From Adiantum capillus-veneris (taxonomy: Eukaryota; Streptophyta; Polypodiopsida; Polypodiales; Pteridaceae), in NCBI GenBank assembly GCA_014529385.2, contig CM043944.1, positions 171,795,740 to 171,859,739 of the forward strand: a stretch of DNA of 64,000 nucleotides, written 5' to 3'. Every line of letters starts with the position of its first letter. Within the stretch, counting starts at the first letter, position 1. Position numbers and translations under genes: made by a program. This document shows positions 23,941-35,557 of the stretch, in pieces. Under the pieces are notes generated by a model. It saw only the letters and a program-made list of their open reading frames with translations. It made no database searches and was not told where the DNA came from.

Positions 23941-25533
23941 TTGATCGTAGTGCACATTATAAATCGTTCGCCTAGTATGCCATTGAATTATGAGATTCCA
24001 AAAGAATTATGGTCTAAACGTAAGCCCCACTATGACTATCTATGTGTTTTTGGTTGTGAAGCTTATGCTCACATGCCTAAACAACTTCGCCAAAAGTTAG
24101 AGCCAAAGTCACACAAATGTATATTCATTGGATATGGTACAGATGGAGAGATGGGATATCGTCTCTGGCACCCGGAATCTCGTCGAGTCATCCGTAGTTC
24201 AGATGTGATCTTCAGTGAGTCGAAGATGCATAAACAGCCTATCAAGGCAATAGAAATTCGGAGAGTCACTTTTGAGGATGTTGCCTCAAAGACAATGAAA
24301 TCAACTCAACGGGCTTGTGATGTACCTTTCACTAGCAATGCTCCAGAGGGAGCGGATAACAATGGTCAAGGAGTGAGACGGTCTACTAGAGTCTCTCGTC
24401 CACCTGCGCATTTCGAGCCATGTCTTGATTACATCATTTTGACCGATTGCGGTGAGCCAAGCTGCTACCAAGAAGCCATGATGGTGGATGATGTGGTGAA
24501 GTCGGAGCAGGCTATGGAATCTAAGTATAACTCGATTCTGGCTAATGACACTTGGGACTTGGTAGAACTGCCAAATGATGCGAAAGCTTTACCTTGCAAA
24601 TGGGTTTACAATAAGAAATTTACCTCAGGTGATCCAAATCCAGAGTACAAGGCTAGACTTGTAGCCAAAGGGTTCAAACAGCAAAAGGGAGTCGATTTTG
24701 ATGAAATCTTCTCGCCTGTGGTCAAGATGACAACGCTTAGAACTGTACTTGGTCTTGTAGCGATTGAGGACATGGAACTTGTCCAAATGGATGTGAAGAC
24801 AACATTTCTTCACGGGGATCTTGATGAGGATGTTTACATGCAACAGCCTAAAGGGTTTGTTCAGGAGAATGCATCTCGTGAGGAGCTAGTATGTAAGCTC
24901 AAAAAAGAACTTCATGGCTTAAAGCAGGGTTCGAGGCAGTGGTATCATAAATTTGATGCATGTATGAGGTCTCAAGGATATAAAAGGAGCGAAGAGGATC
25001 ACTGCTTGTACACAAGAAAGCTAGATGATGGCTCGATGATCATTCTAGTTTTGTATGTTGATGACATTCTTATAGCCGGGAAATCCATTGCGGAAATTGC
25101 CAACTTGAAGAAAACACTTAGCAATAATTTTGCAATGAAAGATTTGGGGGATGCTACACACTTTCTTGGCATGCGAATCAGAAGAGATCGCAAACATCGT
25201 ATTCTTGAGTTATCTCAAGAAACATATATTGAGAAAGTAGCATTTCAATATGCAGGGGGGAAAGCATTGAGTACCCCAATGCAGGCATTCTTGAAACTCA
25301 GCAAGGAAGATGCACCCAAATCCGATGTTGAGCGAGCTGAAATGGCTAAGGTACCATATTCTTCAGCAGTTGGCAACCTCATGTATGCTATGGTGGCCAC
25401 AAGACTAGACATTGCTTTTGCAGTGGGAGTAGTAAGCCGATATATGGCAAATCCTGGCAGCAAGCATTGGGAAGCAGTGAAGCACATTCTTAGGTACCTC
25501 AAAGGTACGATCGGCAAGTGTTTACGCTTCTGA
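23941..25533 (+). pseudogene. Copia A integrase end and reverse transcriptase
   Basis: Open for 530 codons. It starts in the integrase C-terminal region (INRSPS ... VFGCEAYAHMPKQLR ... GYRLWHP). The RVT_2 reverse transcriptase follows: WVYNKKF, ARLVAKGFKQQKGVDF, QMDVKTTFLHGDL, LHGLKQGSRQWY, and the active site YVDD at 25054-25065. It ends inside the RT/RNase H connection (HILRYLKGT). A stop at 25531 cuts it off from RNase H. Confidence 0.88.
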
Positions 25534-26003
25534 AATAGTGATGCATCCATCGTTGGTTATGCGGATGCAGACTATGCAGCTTGTGTCGACAATAGGAGAT
25601 CAACATCTGGCTATGTCTTCATATTTGCTGGAGCAGCAGTATCTTGGAGGTATGTCTTCAAGATTGTACGTCGTCTTCCACTACGGAAGCAGAGTACGTT
25701 GCATTGTCGGATGCAAGTAAAAAGGCTGTATGGTTATCTTGCTTGGTCAGAAATATTGACATTGATGAGACTCCAGTGATATATTGTGATAGTCAGAGTG
25801 CTCTTGTATTTGCAAGGAATCCCGTGTTTCACTCCAAATCGAAACACATTGAAGTCAGGTATCATCTCATGAGAGATTTCTTGGCCAAAAAGCTCATTGA
25901 TTTGGTCAAGGTACACATTGACAACAACCCAGCATATGCTTTGACGAAAGTCTTAGCTTTGGAGAGGTTTACACATTGCAGTGAGTTGATGGGTACAGGT
26001 TGA
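25534..26003 (+). pseudogene. Copia A RNase H
   Basis: The frame after the stop has [19 protein letters not shown]. After a shift near 25650, [35 protein letters not shown] and HIEVRYHLMRDF follow. The terminal NPADALTK-type motif reads NPAYALTK. Frameshift inside the domain. Confidence 0.85.
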
Positions 26004-26072
26004 AGCCACTAGATTGCTTCATGGTTGTACATAGCAAGTCACTTGGGCTGCGTTGGCCTTCAAGTGGGAGTT

Positions 26073-26270
26073 TGTTGCGATTCAGGCCAACTGGCCGGAC
26101 ATCCCACTTACTACTAACCCATCTACTAACTTAACCATGTATACACTTATTCTTTGATATACAATAGAATAAGGAGTTGCAACAGGATAATGTTGATGTG
26201 CGCTCCATCCAAAGCAGGTCTTTCTCTCTCTCTGCTCTTGCACTTGTACTTGCACACGCTTCCTGCAGCA
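26073..26270 (+). repeat. 3' LTR of copia A
   Basis: Starts TGTTGCGATT after the polypurine tract. The end is uncertain by about 10 bases (CTGCAGCA), where the gypsy sequence on the other strand takes over. No 5' LTR copy is present. Confidence 0.65.
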
Positions 26271-26805
26271 CCTTCATCGATTTCGGGATGGTCTTCAATA
26301 ATTGGTTCATTTTGAGGCTCTCCTTTGTAGGGCTTGAGTATGCTCACATGAAAAGCATTGTGTATGAGCCAATAGTTAGGTAACTTGAGTTAATAAGCCA
26401 CCTCATTGATTGGCTTCAAAATTTGAAAAGGACCATAGTATCTTTTTGCTAGTTTAGCATAATACTTTTGATGGCCCGTAGGATTTTTGCTAGTCGTTTG
26501 CCTCAATCGAGCCTTAGGAAACTTAAGTAAGACCCAATCATTTTCTTTGAACGTTAAGGCCCTTCTATGCTTGTTAGCAATAGCTTTTTTCCTTAGTTGG
26601 GAGATGGATATAGCCTCCTTAATCTTTTGAAAAGATGTTTGCAGGTCACGGCTATACTCATCGGCAACAAAGATCTTCCCATGTACTTTAAGTAGCAAGG
26701 GACTTTTAGGTATTCCCTCTATGATTTCAAAAGGTACTTTTCCCATAGAAGTATGGATAGTATTATTATACACATACTCTATAAGAGGTAAGTACTTTCC
26801 CCGTT
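26262..26805 (-). pseudogene. Gypsy integrase C-terminal fragment
   Basis: The minus-strand translation has YLPLIEYVYNNTIHTSMGKVPFE, then ENDWVLLKFPKARL, KLAKRYYGPFQILKPI and, after one in-frame stop at 26387, HNAFHVSILKPYKG. This is the standard end of gypsy pol, from the integrase core end to the GPY/F-like region. One side is cut by the copia A LTR and the other abuts the 191-bp tandem repeats. Its partner half was not found. Confidence 0.85.
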
Positions 26806-26814
26806 GTGAGCGCT

Positions 26815-27570
26815 AGTTTTTTGACCATTGAGCCCTTGGCAAGCCCAAAGCCAAAAAATTGGTGATTGTGCCACCTTGGACTGACAAGACGAGAGTGGAT
26901 GGCCATGAAACTTTGTAGGGTGAAAAAATCATAGTAGTCTTTGTCCCTACAAAGTTTCATGTGCATCATAATTCTTCTCAACGGTCTACGGCGACACAAT
27001 CGTAAGTTTTTTTTATTATTGGGCCCTTGGTGAGCCCAAAGCCAAAAAATTGGCAATTGTGTCACCTTGGACCAACTAGACGGGAAGAGATGGCCATGAA
27101 AATTTTTAGGGATGGGAAAAGCACACTTATACTGACCCTTGCAAAGTTTTATGGGCATCGCAATCTGTGTTGACGGTCTACGGCCGTACGATTACCAGTT
27201 TTTCCACAATTGGACCATTGACGAGCCCAAAGCCAAAAAAACTGGTAATTGTGCCACTGTGGACCAATGAGACGAGAGCGGATGGCCACAAAACTTTGTA
27301 AGGGTAGGAAAAGCACACTAATCCTCACCCCTGCAAGGTTTCATGGGCATGCCAATCCATCTCGACGGTCTACGATGACACAATTGGTAGTTTTTTTACC
27401 ATTGGGCCCTTGGCGAGCCCAAAGTCAAAAAAATTGGTGATTGTGACAAGACGGGAGTGGATGTTCATGAAAATTTGTAGGAGGTGGGGAGAGCACACTA
27501 ATTTCTACTCGTGCAAAATTTCATTGGCATCCCAATCCGTCTCAAAGGTCTACGACGTCAAAATGCAAAA
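26815..27570. repeat. Four tandem copies of a ~191-bp repeat
   Basis: The block ATTG-GCCCTTGG-GAGCCCAAAG recurs at 26827, 27018, 27209 and 27401, with strong similarity over the whole unit. Each unit has a hairpin-like core in which an ACAATTGGTA-type arm is followed by its inverted form after the poly-T/poly-A stretch. Open frames crossing the array are artefacts of the repeat. Confidence 0.88.
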
Positions 27571-27599
27571 AGTTTGTGAACCTTTTCAATTTGGAAAGT

Positions 27600-29190
27600 A
27601 GGAAAAATCATTCCTTCCTCATGATAAGCATGTAAGCCGAATGCATTGGATTTACTGCATACAGATGTATGGGGTTGGACAAAGACCGCATGCATAAGAG
27701 TATATAGATAGTATGTGAGTTACATTGATGACCATACGAGGAAATTATGGGTCTATTTCTTGAAGCAAAAAAATGACGTGTTTATGTACTTTCAAAATTT
27801 CAAAGTTATGGTTGAAAAATAAACTGGGAAACATGTCAAGTGCCTGAGGTTGGATGGAGAGGGATAATATTTCTCTAACAAATTCAATGAATTTCTTGAA
27901 AAAGAATGGAATTTAGAGGTACTTTTTATGCAGGTATACTTCACAACAAAATGGTGTTGCTGAGTGGAAGAATATGCAAATTGCAAGAGTTGCTAGAGCA
28001 TTTATGAATGAGAAGAACATGCCTCATTTTTATTGGGTTGAGATTGTTGCTACAAGTGTTAACATTATGAACAAGATCCCTACTGCTACATAATGATATG
28101 GTACTTGAAGAGCTGTGATGAAAAATCAGATGTATCAGATTTTGAAGTGTTTGATAACATTGCTTATGTGCATATTTTGGATGAGCTAAAATGTAAATCT
28201 TGACACAAAAGAAAAAAATAATGTGTTCATTGGTTACTTCCTTGAGCAAAAAGGGTACAAATAGTACAATACTATCACTAGTAAAGTGAGGGTGAACAAA
28301 GATGTTGTTTCTTATGAAATGGAAAGCTGGTATGTTGATGTGAAAGATGATTTAGGGGCTAATGCAATAGAAAAAATATGAACCCCAAGAGGGCCTTGTA
28401 AGAGCAACTAATCATATTTTAGTCTACAATAGGAAATAAAAGGGGAGGCATGGATAGACCATATCTACGTACCTCAAAACTATATCATGTAACATATCTA
28501 TGGAAAGAACTTGTCAATTCGATTCAAATGAACTATTGTCCAAAAAAATTGAAGTTAAAATTCTCAAGTTTTGGTGCTTCAAAAAAAAAAAACCAAAATT
28601 TGATGCGATTGTGGTGGCCACACACCCATTCTCATTGGTGTAAAGTATATTCCAAAAGCATCTTTGACCCTAAAGGGCCCTTTTGGGGTTCATGTATTTC
28701 CTAATGCGGCAAGAGAGAATTTGGCTGCAAAAAATATAGGTCCACAGTCGTAGTATTTGACTAGGCCACAAGGGTCACCTAGTGCAGGTCAAGGTGAGAA
28801 TCCATGGAGTGGCATGTTGCCTCAAAGTGTAAGTCTTGCTAACTCTTCAAATGTATCAAGAGAAGGGAAGGAAAAGGTTGATGATGTCCCCAAACTGCCA
28901 AATTTGAGTGTTGGTCATGATGATGGTGATATCAATGGTTTTGAATAGAATTCAAATGAGTTTGGCATAACCTTTATGAAAACTTTGGGTGCAAAAAGGA
29001 TGCAAGCAAGAAACAAGGTACCTAGAAGTGATCTTGAACCATTAGGTTTAAAAGAGTAAGAAATCTTGTGCAATGATTGACTTATGAAAATTATGTGGCT
29101 TTGTCATTATGCATATATGGCAAAGATTATAGAGGAGGTATAACCCATGTTCTTTGAGGATGTTGTTAATACTAATTTGGTAACCTAACA
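27600..29190 (+). pseudogene. Outer copia alpha, integrase half
   Basis: Plus-strand, heavily broken. Blocks include TDVWGW (27667), YIDDHTRKLWVYFLKQKNDVF, KCLRLDGEG-YFSNKFNEF and GVAEWKNMQIARVARAFM, with a frame change between the last two. They place the integrase catalytic D, D and E region. The linker region to RT follows (PQGSPSAGQG..., MFFEDVVN). The element is cut near 29190 and its RT half reappears at 60.17 kb. Confidence 0.8.
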
Positions 29191-29251
29191 GGACATAAAA
29201 GTGTCCTTTCAAGGTTTTGGAAAAAAATCCAAAACCATAGTAGATTCACTC

Positions 29252-29806
29252 TATCATAAAATCTAATATCTAATATCTAACCAACTCAAATGATTTTCTC
29301 ATATTAAACTGATCACTTAATGTGGGAGAATAAACGGGAACAAATGTTAAGATATAGACATGTGCTTATAGATCTATCTCAACAAGGGGGCAATGGTAAA
29401 GGGGCCCGCATGAGAGATGGTATATCAAAGAGCAAGGCTAACCAATGGAGCATAATACCTTAGGGTTAGCTTCATTGAAGACCTCCAATAATGTGTGTAA
29501 AAGTCCTTTGACCTTAGGTAAATGACCTTAGGTAAGCTATGGCTGAGCTTGAGGCGGGAACCCGACCCAGCTCGAAGTGCTAGCCCTGCTTGTCATGCTT
29601 GATGATTGAGGTGCTTGAGATGCTTGAGGTGCTCGATGATTAAGATGCTTGAGGTGCTTGACATGCTTGAGATGCTAGGGTTGCACTTGAGGTGAGAACC
29701 CAGCCCAAGCTTAAAGTTCTTAAGGGGCAAGCTTGTGGTGGGAACTGGGACTATGCATGAGGGGCTTGAGGTGTCAAAAAGTCAAATATTCAATCCCTAC
29801 AAGGAC
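29252..29806 (+). repeat. Beta 5' LTR, 3'-truncated
   Basis: Matches 36302-36762 and then 57791-57870. At about 29806 the match stops in CTACAAGGA and gag sequence begins directly. A deletion has removed the rest of the LTR, the PBS and probably the gag start. It includes a minisatellite of ATGCTTGAGGTGCTTGAG-like units (29590-29690). Confidence 0.85.
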
Positions 29807-30788
29807 ATGTTTGTGAATTATCTCGTCACTAGGTTGCAGCAAGCTATGGGCAACCTTGCTTTGCAAACCGAAGTTACTCAACAATTGTGTGCTTATGGAA
29901 TATCCCTTCCTCTCCAAGAGGAGAGAGAGCTTAGGAGGCCTCTTGAAGAGACCCCCAAAAGAAGACTCTCTCCCATTCAAAAGGAGGAATCCAAAGAGCA
30001 ATAAAGCAATGAAAGTTTAAGTTCCTCTGAAGATGTGGCTCCTCGAAGACGGCGATCTAGACGATCGCCCACTCCTCCCAAGAGGAAAAGCTCAACACAT
30101 AGTCCTTCTCCTCATCACTCTGAAAGGCAAGAGAGGAAACAAAGGAAGAAAAGGGCTAGGAAGAGGTCACCCTCTTCTCATTCCTCTTCACCTTCCTCCT
30201 CTTCCGATGAAAGTTATGGCTATTCTCCTAGAGAATACAAGAGGGGAGGACATCGCAAATCATTTCCTGCATGGAGAAGGTCACAAAAGCTAAAGAAGTT
30301 CAAGGAGGGAGGAAAGAGTATCTCTTTTCTCACCTATGATGGCACTACCAACAAAGTGTTGGCCTTCATCCAGCAATTTGATGCGGCCTTTGGAGACGAG
30401 GGCTTCACAGAGTCCTCCAAGCTACGCCATGTAGCTATGCACTTCCAAAAATCAGCTTGTCAATGGTGGGCTAGCCTTCGTGGCAATGGTGAAGCCCTAA
30501 AGACATGGAAAGCTCTACGAGTTTCCATCATGAAGCAATTCCTTGCAAGCGATGCAAAGGACAAAGTGCTTACCGAATGGCGTAGCTTGAAGCTTCTCTC
30601 CCATGAGTCTATCCACAAATATGTAGACATGTTTTGGGATTTACATCTCAAGGCTACTGTCTTTCAAAAGACAGACTTTGCCGAGGAAAGGTAGAAATTC
30701 TGTGCGGGATCACCTGAAGAGATGGCCAAATGCATCAACTCTCAACGGCCTGGTACTATTAGTGAAGTAATCCATCACACCATGGTTG
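29806..30788 (+). pseudogene. Beta Gag with Arg/Ser-rich N-terminus
   Basis: A single frame runs from the LTR junction, with stops at 30002 and 30692. An Arg/Ser-rich stretch (30035-30190; runs of RRRSRRSP, SPSSHSSSPSSSS) comes first. A Retrotrans_gag capsid-like domain follows: FLTYDGTTNKVLAFIQQFDAAFGDEGF, LRHVAMHFQKSACQWWAS, LTEWRSLKLLSHESIHKYV. The RS-like segment resembles splicing-factor RS domains in composition and could bind RNA; that is inference. The copia gamma 5' LTR interrupts the end at 30789. A short continuation may follow at 35887-35940. Confidence 0.8.
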
Positions 30789-31552
30789 TGTTAAGTATGG
30801 AGCCTGATTTACCCTTGTAATTTTCTGTGGTAAAAGCACACATTTGTAAGGCCCCCATTATGAGGAGAAGCCATCGTCCGTGAAGGAAAATCACTCACCG
30901 GAAACCAAAATTTTCACGGACAAGAATCAGGGGCAACTTTTTTTCGCCGGAATATTCTTTTTCGCCGGAATATTATGGCCGGACGGCGGCCGAAAAGTGG
31001 TCGGAAAACAACCGGTCGGTTGGCCGGTGGCCGGTAGTCAATGGCCGATGGCCGGTGGTCAGAAGTCAATGGCCGGTGGACGGTGGCCGAATTCAATGGC
31101 CGGTGGCCGAATTTCAAAAGTGGACTTGTCTTCTCAAGGGCGGCCACACATGGGCGGATTGGAGGGTCCGATTTGGACTTATTCGCACAAGGGCGGCTAC
31201 ACATGGCTATCTCTCATAAGAGAGGGCAGCCCTTTTGGCCTATAAAAGGAGGCCATTTCTACACACATTTCATAGTGTGAAGTTGATGCAACAAGGTGAG
31301 TGTGAGGTGGTGAGAGTGAAGCAAGGCGAGAGCTCCATTAAGGGTATAATCCCTTTGTAAACTACTTCTTGTTTTGAAGTACTAAAGCCATTGAGTGGCT
31401 GCTTTCCCGTGGACGTAGCCCACATTGGGTGAACCACGTATATCGTGTGTACTCTCTCTCTCTCTACTCTATAATCTCGTGTATATAAATCTGTCTCTCT
31501 CCATTAAGTAATCTACTCAATTATCTATTTAGCTACATCTTATTTCCTAACA
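30789..31552 (+). repeat. Gamma 5' LTR (764 bp) with GGCCGGTGG minisatellite
   Basis: TGTTAAGT...CTAACA. The region 30965-31115 is built of repeated short units of the type TCAATGGCCGGTGG. A TATA box (TATAAAAGGA) is at 31241-31250. GTGAG-rich leader sequence and a CT run follow. Confidence 0.9.
31241..31250 (+). promoter_or_regulatory. TATA box of the gamma LTR promoter
   Basis: TATAAAAGGA inside the 5' LTR, about 310 bases before its end. Transcription would start about 30 bases on, defining R and U5. Confidence 0.7.
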
Positions 31553-31625
31553 ACTTGTATCAGAGCAAGGTTTGCTCGTAGCTAAATTATCTCAAGGAAA
31601 GGATTCCTTGAATTGAGTGGGAGTT

Positions 31626-33320
31626 ATGGCGGAGGAAGGGAAGCTCAAGATTGAGAAGTTCAACGGCAAAAACTACCAACATTGGAAGATGCAGATTGAA
31701 GACTATCTCTACCAGAAGGACCTCTATTTGCCACTAGGCGGTCTTGCAAAGAAGCCCGCAACAATGGCAGATGAAGCATGGATTGTCCTTGATCGAAAGG
31801 CACTGGGAACAATCCGGTTAAGCTTGGCGTCAACGGTGGCCTTCAATGTTTCGGAGATGAAGACCACGGAGGACTTGATGAAGTCACTTGACGACTTCTA
31901 CGAGAAACCATCGGCATCCAATAAGGTATTTCGTATGAAGCGCTTGTTCAATCTAAAGATGGCAGAGAATGGTTCAGTTGCAGAACACCTAAATGACTTT
32001 AACACAAACATAAGTCAACTTCGATCAGTGAAAATCAATTTCGATGACGAAGTGCGAGCTCTCCTTATACTATCATCTCTACCGGATAGTTGGGACAGCC
32101 TTGTGATGGCTGTAAGTAATTCTATCTCTGGCACAAATACTCTTAAGTTTGATGATGTTGTGGGTGTTCTCCTAAGCGAGGATATGCGAAGGAGAAGCAC
32201 AGGAGAATCATCAAGTGCTGCACTATCAGTGGAAACAAGAGGAAGGCTTAAGGAGAGGTTCAAAAACCAAAAGGGTCGTGATCGCTCAAGGCGGAGCAAG
32301 TCACGCACAAAGTCAGATCTTGAATGTTGGAACTGCGGCAAGAAGGGCCACATCAAGAAGGATTTTTGGTCCAAGAATAAGAAGGAGACAGAGTCTCAAG
32401 ACAACAAGCCAACATCGGAGGCCAATGTGGCAGGTAAAGTAGAGCAAGATGCTCTAATTCTCTCATTAGACAATGTGTCTAATTCCTGGATAGTAGATTC
32501 CGGGGCTTCATTCCATGCGACACCACACAAGCAACATTTCCAAGACTACACCAAAGGTAATTTTGGGTATGTATACTTGGGAGATGATGAAGCTTGTGAG
32601 ATTGTCGGCAAAGGTACAGTTTCTGTCAAAATTGCTAACGGAAATGAATGGAAGCTTAAAGATGTTAGGCATGTTCCTTCTCTTCGCAAAAATTTGATCT
32701 CTACAGGACAATTGGACGATGAAGGTCACAACATTGCATTCGGAAACAAACGGTGGAAGATCTCAAAGGTATCTTTGGTGGTTGCCAAGGGTGAAAAAGT
32801 CGGTACACTTTACTTGTGTACTGTTAGCACGCAACCTTCAGCTTGTGCAGCAACTACAGAAGTTGACAGTGCGGTGTGGCACTACCGACTTGGGCATATG
32901 AGTGCCAAAGGAATGCAAATCCTTCAAACAAAGAAGCTTCTACCACGTTTGAAAGAAGTGGACTTAGAGTTATGTGAAGATTGTGTTTATGGTAAACAAA
33001 AGAGGGTAAAATTTCAAGAATCAGGAAATGAAAGAAAAAATAAAAAACTTGAGTTGGTTCATTCTGATGTTTGGGGTCCTGCAAGTACACCATCACTTGG
33101 TGGCTCATTGTACTATGTAACATTCATAGACGATGCGACTAGAAAAACATGGGTTTATGTCATGAAGAATAAATCCAATGTATTTTTCATATTTCAAAGG
33201 TGGAAAGCCTTTGTGGAGAATGAAACAGGTACCAAGGTTAAATGCCTCAGATCCGACAATGGAGGCGAATATTGTAGCCAAGCTTTTGTGCTAGCAATGG
33301 CATTCGGAGGCAAAGGATAA
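31626..33320 (+). pseudogene. Gamma Gag, protease and integrase
   Basis: Starts at ATG 31626 (MAEEGKLKIEKFNG), giving 564 codons. Gag (UBN2-type, residues ~1-200) includes W-MQIEDYLY and FRMKRLFNLKM. A zinc knuckle with the last Cys replaced by Phe (CWNCGKKGHIKKDF) starts at 32325. The protease has WIVDSGASFHATPH, with the catalytic Asp codon at 32496. The pre-integrase HHCC (WHYRLGHMSAKGMQ ... CEDCVYGK) follows, then the integrase core with HSDVWGP and SDNGGEY. A frameshift near 33290 ends the frame before the catalytic Glu. Confidence 0.93.
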
Positions 33321-35497
33321 CCCCAAGGACACCTCAACAAAATGGAATTTCGGAAAGGATGAACAGGACAATCATGGAACGAGCACGAAGCATGCGGCTA
33401 CATGCAGGCCTACCGCTTGAGCTTTGGGCGGAAGCTGTAAGTACGTCTGTGTACTTAATCAATCGGTCACCCTCAACGGCATTGGATTGGGGAGTTCCAG
33501 AAGAGGCATGGACAAGTAAACTGGTGAATTATGCATTTCTCAAAGTGTTTGGGTGTGAGGCTTTCATGCACATAGATAGAATCCTAAGATCAAGGTTAGA
33601 TGCAAAGTCCAAAAAGTGTTTCTTCATTGGCTATGGAGAAGGAGACTTTGGGTATCGCCTATGGAATCCTGAAGATGATAAAATCTTAAGGAGTAGGGAT
33701 GTACTTTTTAACGAACAAAATATGTACAAAGATTACTTGGAAAGAAAACAAACAAAAGAAACAGGTGATGAGTACATGGAGCTTGAGGACGGTGAAGATT
33801 CAAGGATTGCAAACGGTGGCAATGTGCAACAACGTCAACCAAATGAGGAGCCTCAACCTATTCCCCGAAGATCTACAAGAGCAAGTAGACCTCCAGAAAG
33901 GTTTGTTCCTTCCTTCAACCATCTCTTGATCTCTGATTCTGGAGAGCCGGAATCATATGAAGAAGCTATGCAACATGAATCCAAAGAAGAATGGACGAAG
34001 AGCATGCAAGTGGAGATGGACTCACTACATCGCAACCAAACATGGGAGTTGGTTGAGTTGCTTAAAGGTAAGCGGGCACTTCAAAACAAATGGGTGTACA
34101 AGATAAAGGAAGAAGAAGGTGGGAAGAAAAGGTACAAGTCTAGGCTTATGGTAAAAGGTTTTTCTCAAAAGAAAAGTATTGACTTCAATGAAATATTTTC
34201 TCCTGTTGAAAAAATGAACTCAATTAGGCTTGTCTTAAGCCTTGTGGCTGCTCATGATCTAAATCTCGAGCAAATGGATGTAAATACGGCATTCCCTCAC
34301 GGTGACTTAGAGGAGGAAATCTACATGCTTCAACCAAAGGGGTATGAAGTAAAAGGTAAGGAGAAAATGGTTTGCAGATTAAAGAAGAGCTTGTATGGTT
34401 TAAAGCAAGCATCAAGACAATGGTACTTGAAGTTTGATCGATGGATGTTGGATCATGGATTCACAAGATGCAACTCGGATCACTGCGTCTACACGGAGAA
34501 TTTGGGAGATGGGAAATTCATCATCCTAATGTTGTATGTTGATGACATGTTGATTGCAAGTGCTAACATGCAGGACATCAAAGACCTAAAAGAGGAGCTG
34601 TCCAAATCTTTTTCAATGAAAGATTTAGGTGCTGCAAAGAGGATACTTGGTATGAAAATATCAAGGGACAGGACGAAGAAGACAATAAAGCTATCTCAAG
34701 AAGATTACATCAAGAAGGTACTAGAAAGGTTTGCAATGCAAAATGCAAAACCAGTTTCTACATCTTTGGCTGGTCATTTTAAACTAACGAAGGATATGTG
34801 TCCAAAGACACAAGAGGAGATAGCCTATATGTCTAAAGTTCCATATGCTGCAGCGGTAGGTTCTTTAATGTATGCTATGGTCTGGACAAGGCCAGACATT
34901 GCACATGCAGTGGGAGTTGTGAGTAGGTTCATGGACAACCCAGGTAAAGAGCATTGGCAAGCTGTGAAGTGGATACTTAGGTATCTAAAAGGGACAACAA
35001 CAAATGCTTTGTATTTTGGAGGAACTGATATTTTTCTAGAAGGGTATGCTGATGCAGATATGGAAGGTGACAAAGATACTCGAAGGAGCACTACTGGCTA
35101 TGTGTTCACGGTTGGAGGCTCAGCAGTAAGCTGGGCTTCAAAGCTGTAGAAAGTGGTTTCACTTTCTACCACGGAAGCAGAGTATGTAGCAATGACGGAG
35201 GCAAGCAAAGAAATTCTGTGGCTTCACAGATTCTTAGAAGAGCTTGGATTCAAACAAGACAATTGTGTCTTGTACAGTGATAGCCAAAGCGCTATCCATC
35301 TTGCGAAGAACTCAGCCTTTCATGCAAGGACAAAGCACATTGAGGTGAGATATCACTTCATACGCACTCTTTTGGAAGAGGGACAACTAAAGCTAGGAAA
35401 GGTGCATACAAGTGAAAATCCTGCAGACATGTTTACAAAGGTGGTCAACAAGGAGAAGTTGAGCTTTTGCTCATCTTTAATTGGCATTCAAGGATAA
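33321..35497 (+). pseudogene. Gamma integrase end, reverse transcriptase and RNase H
   Basis: The frame continues 33359-35149 with MNRTIMERARSM, then INRSPSTALDWG and VFGCEAFMHI (integrase C-terminus). The RVT_2 domain (WVYKIKEEEGG, QMDVNTAFPHGDL, LYGLKQASRQWY) has its active site YVDD at 34535-34546. RNase H begins YADADMEGDKDTRRSTTGY. One TAG at 35147 separates it from [42 protein letters not shown] and NPADMFTK. Apart from the frameshift and this stop, all catalytic motifs are in place. Confidence 0.93.
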
Positions 35498-35557
35498 GAA
35501 GCCAGAATGGAAAGCAGTCACAGGTTTGGTTTGGAGATCAGTCTCCAAGTGGGAGAT

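Larger units (their letters stand above)
22190..26270 (+). mobile_element. Ty1/copia retrotransposon A, 5'-truncated and mutated
   Basis: Plus-strand gag, protease, integrase, RT and RNase H follow in copia order. A polypurine tract (CAAGTGGGAG at 26061-26070) and a 3' LTR beginning TGTTGCGATTCAGG at 26073 come next. The 5' LTR, PBS and first part of gag are absent; homology starts around 22190 with an LHLAESVYF block. At least three stops and two frameshifts break the polyprotein. It interrupts a minus-strand gypsy fragment that continues from about 26262. Confidence 0.9.

Noticed and set aside
26766-27440. Open frames across the 191-bp repeats
   Set aside because: They change with each unit, run on both strands and carry no domain.
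26815-27570. A CRISPR-like array
   Set aside because: Units are adjacent ~191-bp tandem copies with no short repeat/variable spacer pattern, in plant DNA.
30035-30293. A host SR splicing factor gene
   Set aside because: The Arg/Ser-rich frame continues directly into a Retrotrans_gag domain and has no RRM.
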